Source: a virus
Virus record (IMG/VR): IMGVR_UViG_3300027861_000080
Location: 1-38,116 of that record
Direction: 5' to 3' (one strand)
Length of the DNA: 38,116 nt
Shown here: positions 37,786 to 38,116 of the stretch, in pieces
Layout: each line of letters begins with the position of its first letter
Position numbering within the stretch: the stretch's first letter is position 1
The notes under the pieces: model-generated
Told to the model about the DNA's origin: nothing
Databases searched by the model: none
The model's input: the letters and a program-made list of their open reading frames with translations, nothing else
Program-made: the position numbers and the translations under genes

Positions 37786-38116
37786 GTTTTAATTTTTTAT
37801 TGAATAGTAAATTTTTAGGAAAATAATAATAATTTTGTTATTTTTGAAACGAATCCGTGAAAAAATGCTATTTTATTTAATATCTGATAAAGTTCTTCCT
37901 GATGGTTGTTCAATCGAGATTCCGCGAAACATGGTTCTGTTTCAAGAATTCGAATCCGCAAACAAAGAGAAACACGAATCAGGATATTCGACGATTTACA
38001 AAGTAATTATTGACATAAAGATTCATGATCCGTTGATGATGTCGCAGACTGAACACGTCTACACACCTGACGAATCAGGACGGTTTCCTGACCATTCAAC
38101 AGATGACGGACTGTTC
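37642..38116. repeat. Right copy of the imperfect terminal direct repeat
   Basis: This matches bases 1-475 with about 20 mismatches and no net length difference. The mismatches in the leftward gene are silent. Those in the rightward gene cluster in one short stretch (37895-37920) and change several residues. See the left copy. Confidence 0.9.
37865..38116 (+). CDS. Unknown protein, 5' part (second copy of the gene at 224)
   Basis: This is the first 84 codons of the same gene as 224-670, cut by the right edge. Residues 10-18 differ (VLPDGCSIE versus ELPEGCTIA); later differences are silent. It is counted as the wrap-around copy rather than a separate gene. Confidence 0.72.
   Translation, partial: MLFYLISDKVLPDGCSIEIPRNMVLFQEFESANKEKHESGYSTIYKVIIDIKIHDPLMMSQTEHVYTPDESGRFPDHSTDDGLF

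Noticed and set aside
1-38116. CRISPR array, reverse transcriptase with variable repeat (diversity-generating element), insertion sequence or integrase
   Set aside because: Looked for on both strands; no regularly spaced repeats, no RT or recombinase motifs, and no transposase-like gene were seen.

Overview
The window is the genome of a tailed, siphovirus-like double-stranded DNA phage of about 37.6 kb, probably infecting a member of the Bacteroidota. Evidence for the host: the genome is AT-rich; start codons lack Shine-Dalgarno motifs and sit in A-rich leaders; several intergenic sites match the Bacteroidota promoter form TTG-N20-TAnnTTTG; and the single-strand binding protein looks like the DUF3127 type seen in that phylum. 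No integrase, excisionase, CI-type repressor, DNA polymerase or tRNA gene is visible, so I read it as a virulent phage that uses host polymerase. Bases 1-475 recur at 37642-38116 with about 20 mismatches, many of them synonymous. The window therefore looks like a full circle (circularly permuted or terminally redundant) whose two ends were read from slightly different strain variants.

Layout. (1) 224-24318, rightward: two unknown genes, a ParB/N6-methyltransferase fusion, small and large terminase, two unknown probable virion genes, portal with a zinc ribbon, scaffold candidate, major capsid protein, head-tail connection genes (one carrying a LamG-like lectin domain), a tail assembly chaperone pair joined by a -1 frameshift, tape measure, tail tip and fibre genes, a CxxCxxxCC zinc-chelating protein and a holin-like protein. 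(2) 24366-26706, leftward: SSB-like protein, ParB-like protein, NinB/Orf-like protein and ERF-type annealing protein. (3) 26818-37367, rightward: Cro-sized DNA-binding candidates, RusA-like resolvase, glucosaminidase, Gp157-like protein, C5-cytosine methyltransferase, amidase, a lambda O-like replication initiator holding iterons and an AT-rich stretch, a lambda P-like partner candidate, a PD-(D/E)XK nuclease and many small unknown genes. (4) 37438-37785, leftward: one unknown gene, transcribed away from the genes of region 1.

How it works together. Regions 2 and 3 start from two promoters whose core boxes interlock (26750-26783), so polymerase should be able to occupy only one at a time. Region 2 plus RusA forms a lambda Red/Nin-like recombination set, which fits rolling or concatemeric replication from the candidate origin at 34061-34190 and headful packaging. 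Two small unknown genes (28648 and 36058) each sit in a self-contained cassette. Both cassettes share the same inverted-repeat operator fused to a promoter, a similar leader and a GGAGGA hairpin terminator, but carry unrelated cargo. I regard these cassettes, together with the interlocked promoters, as the least expected biology in the window.
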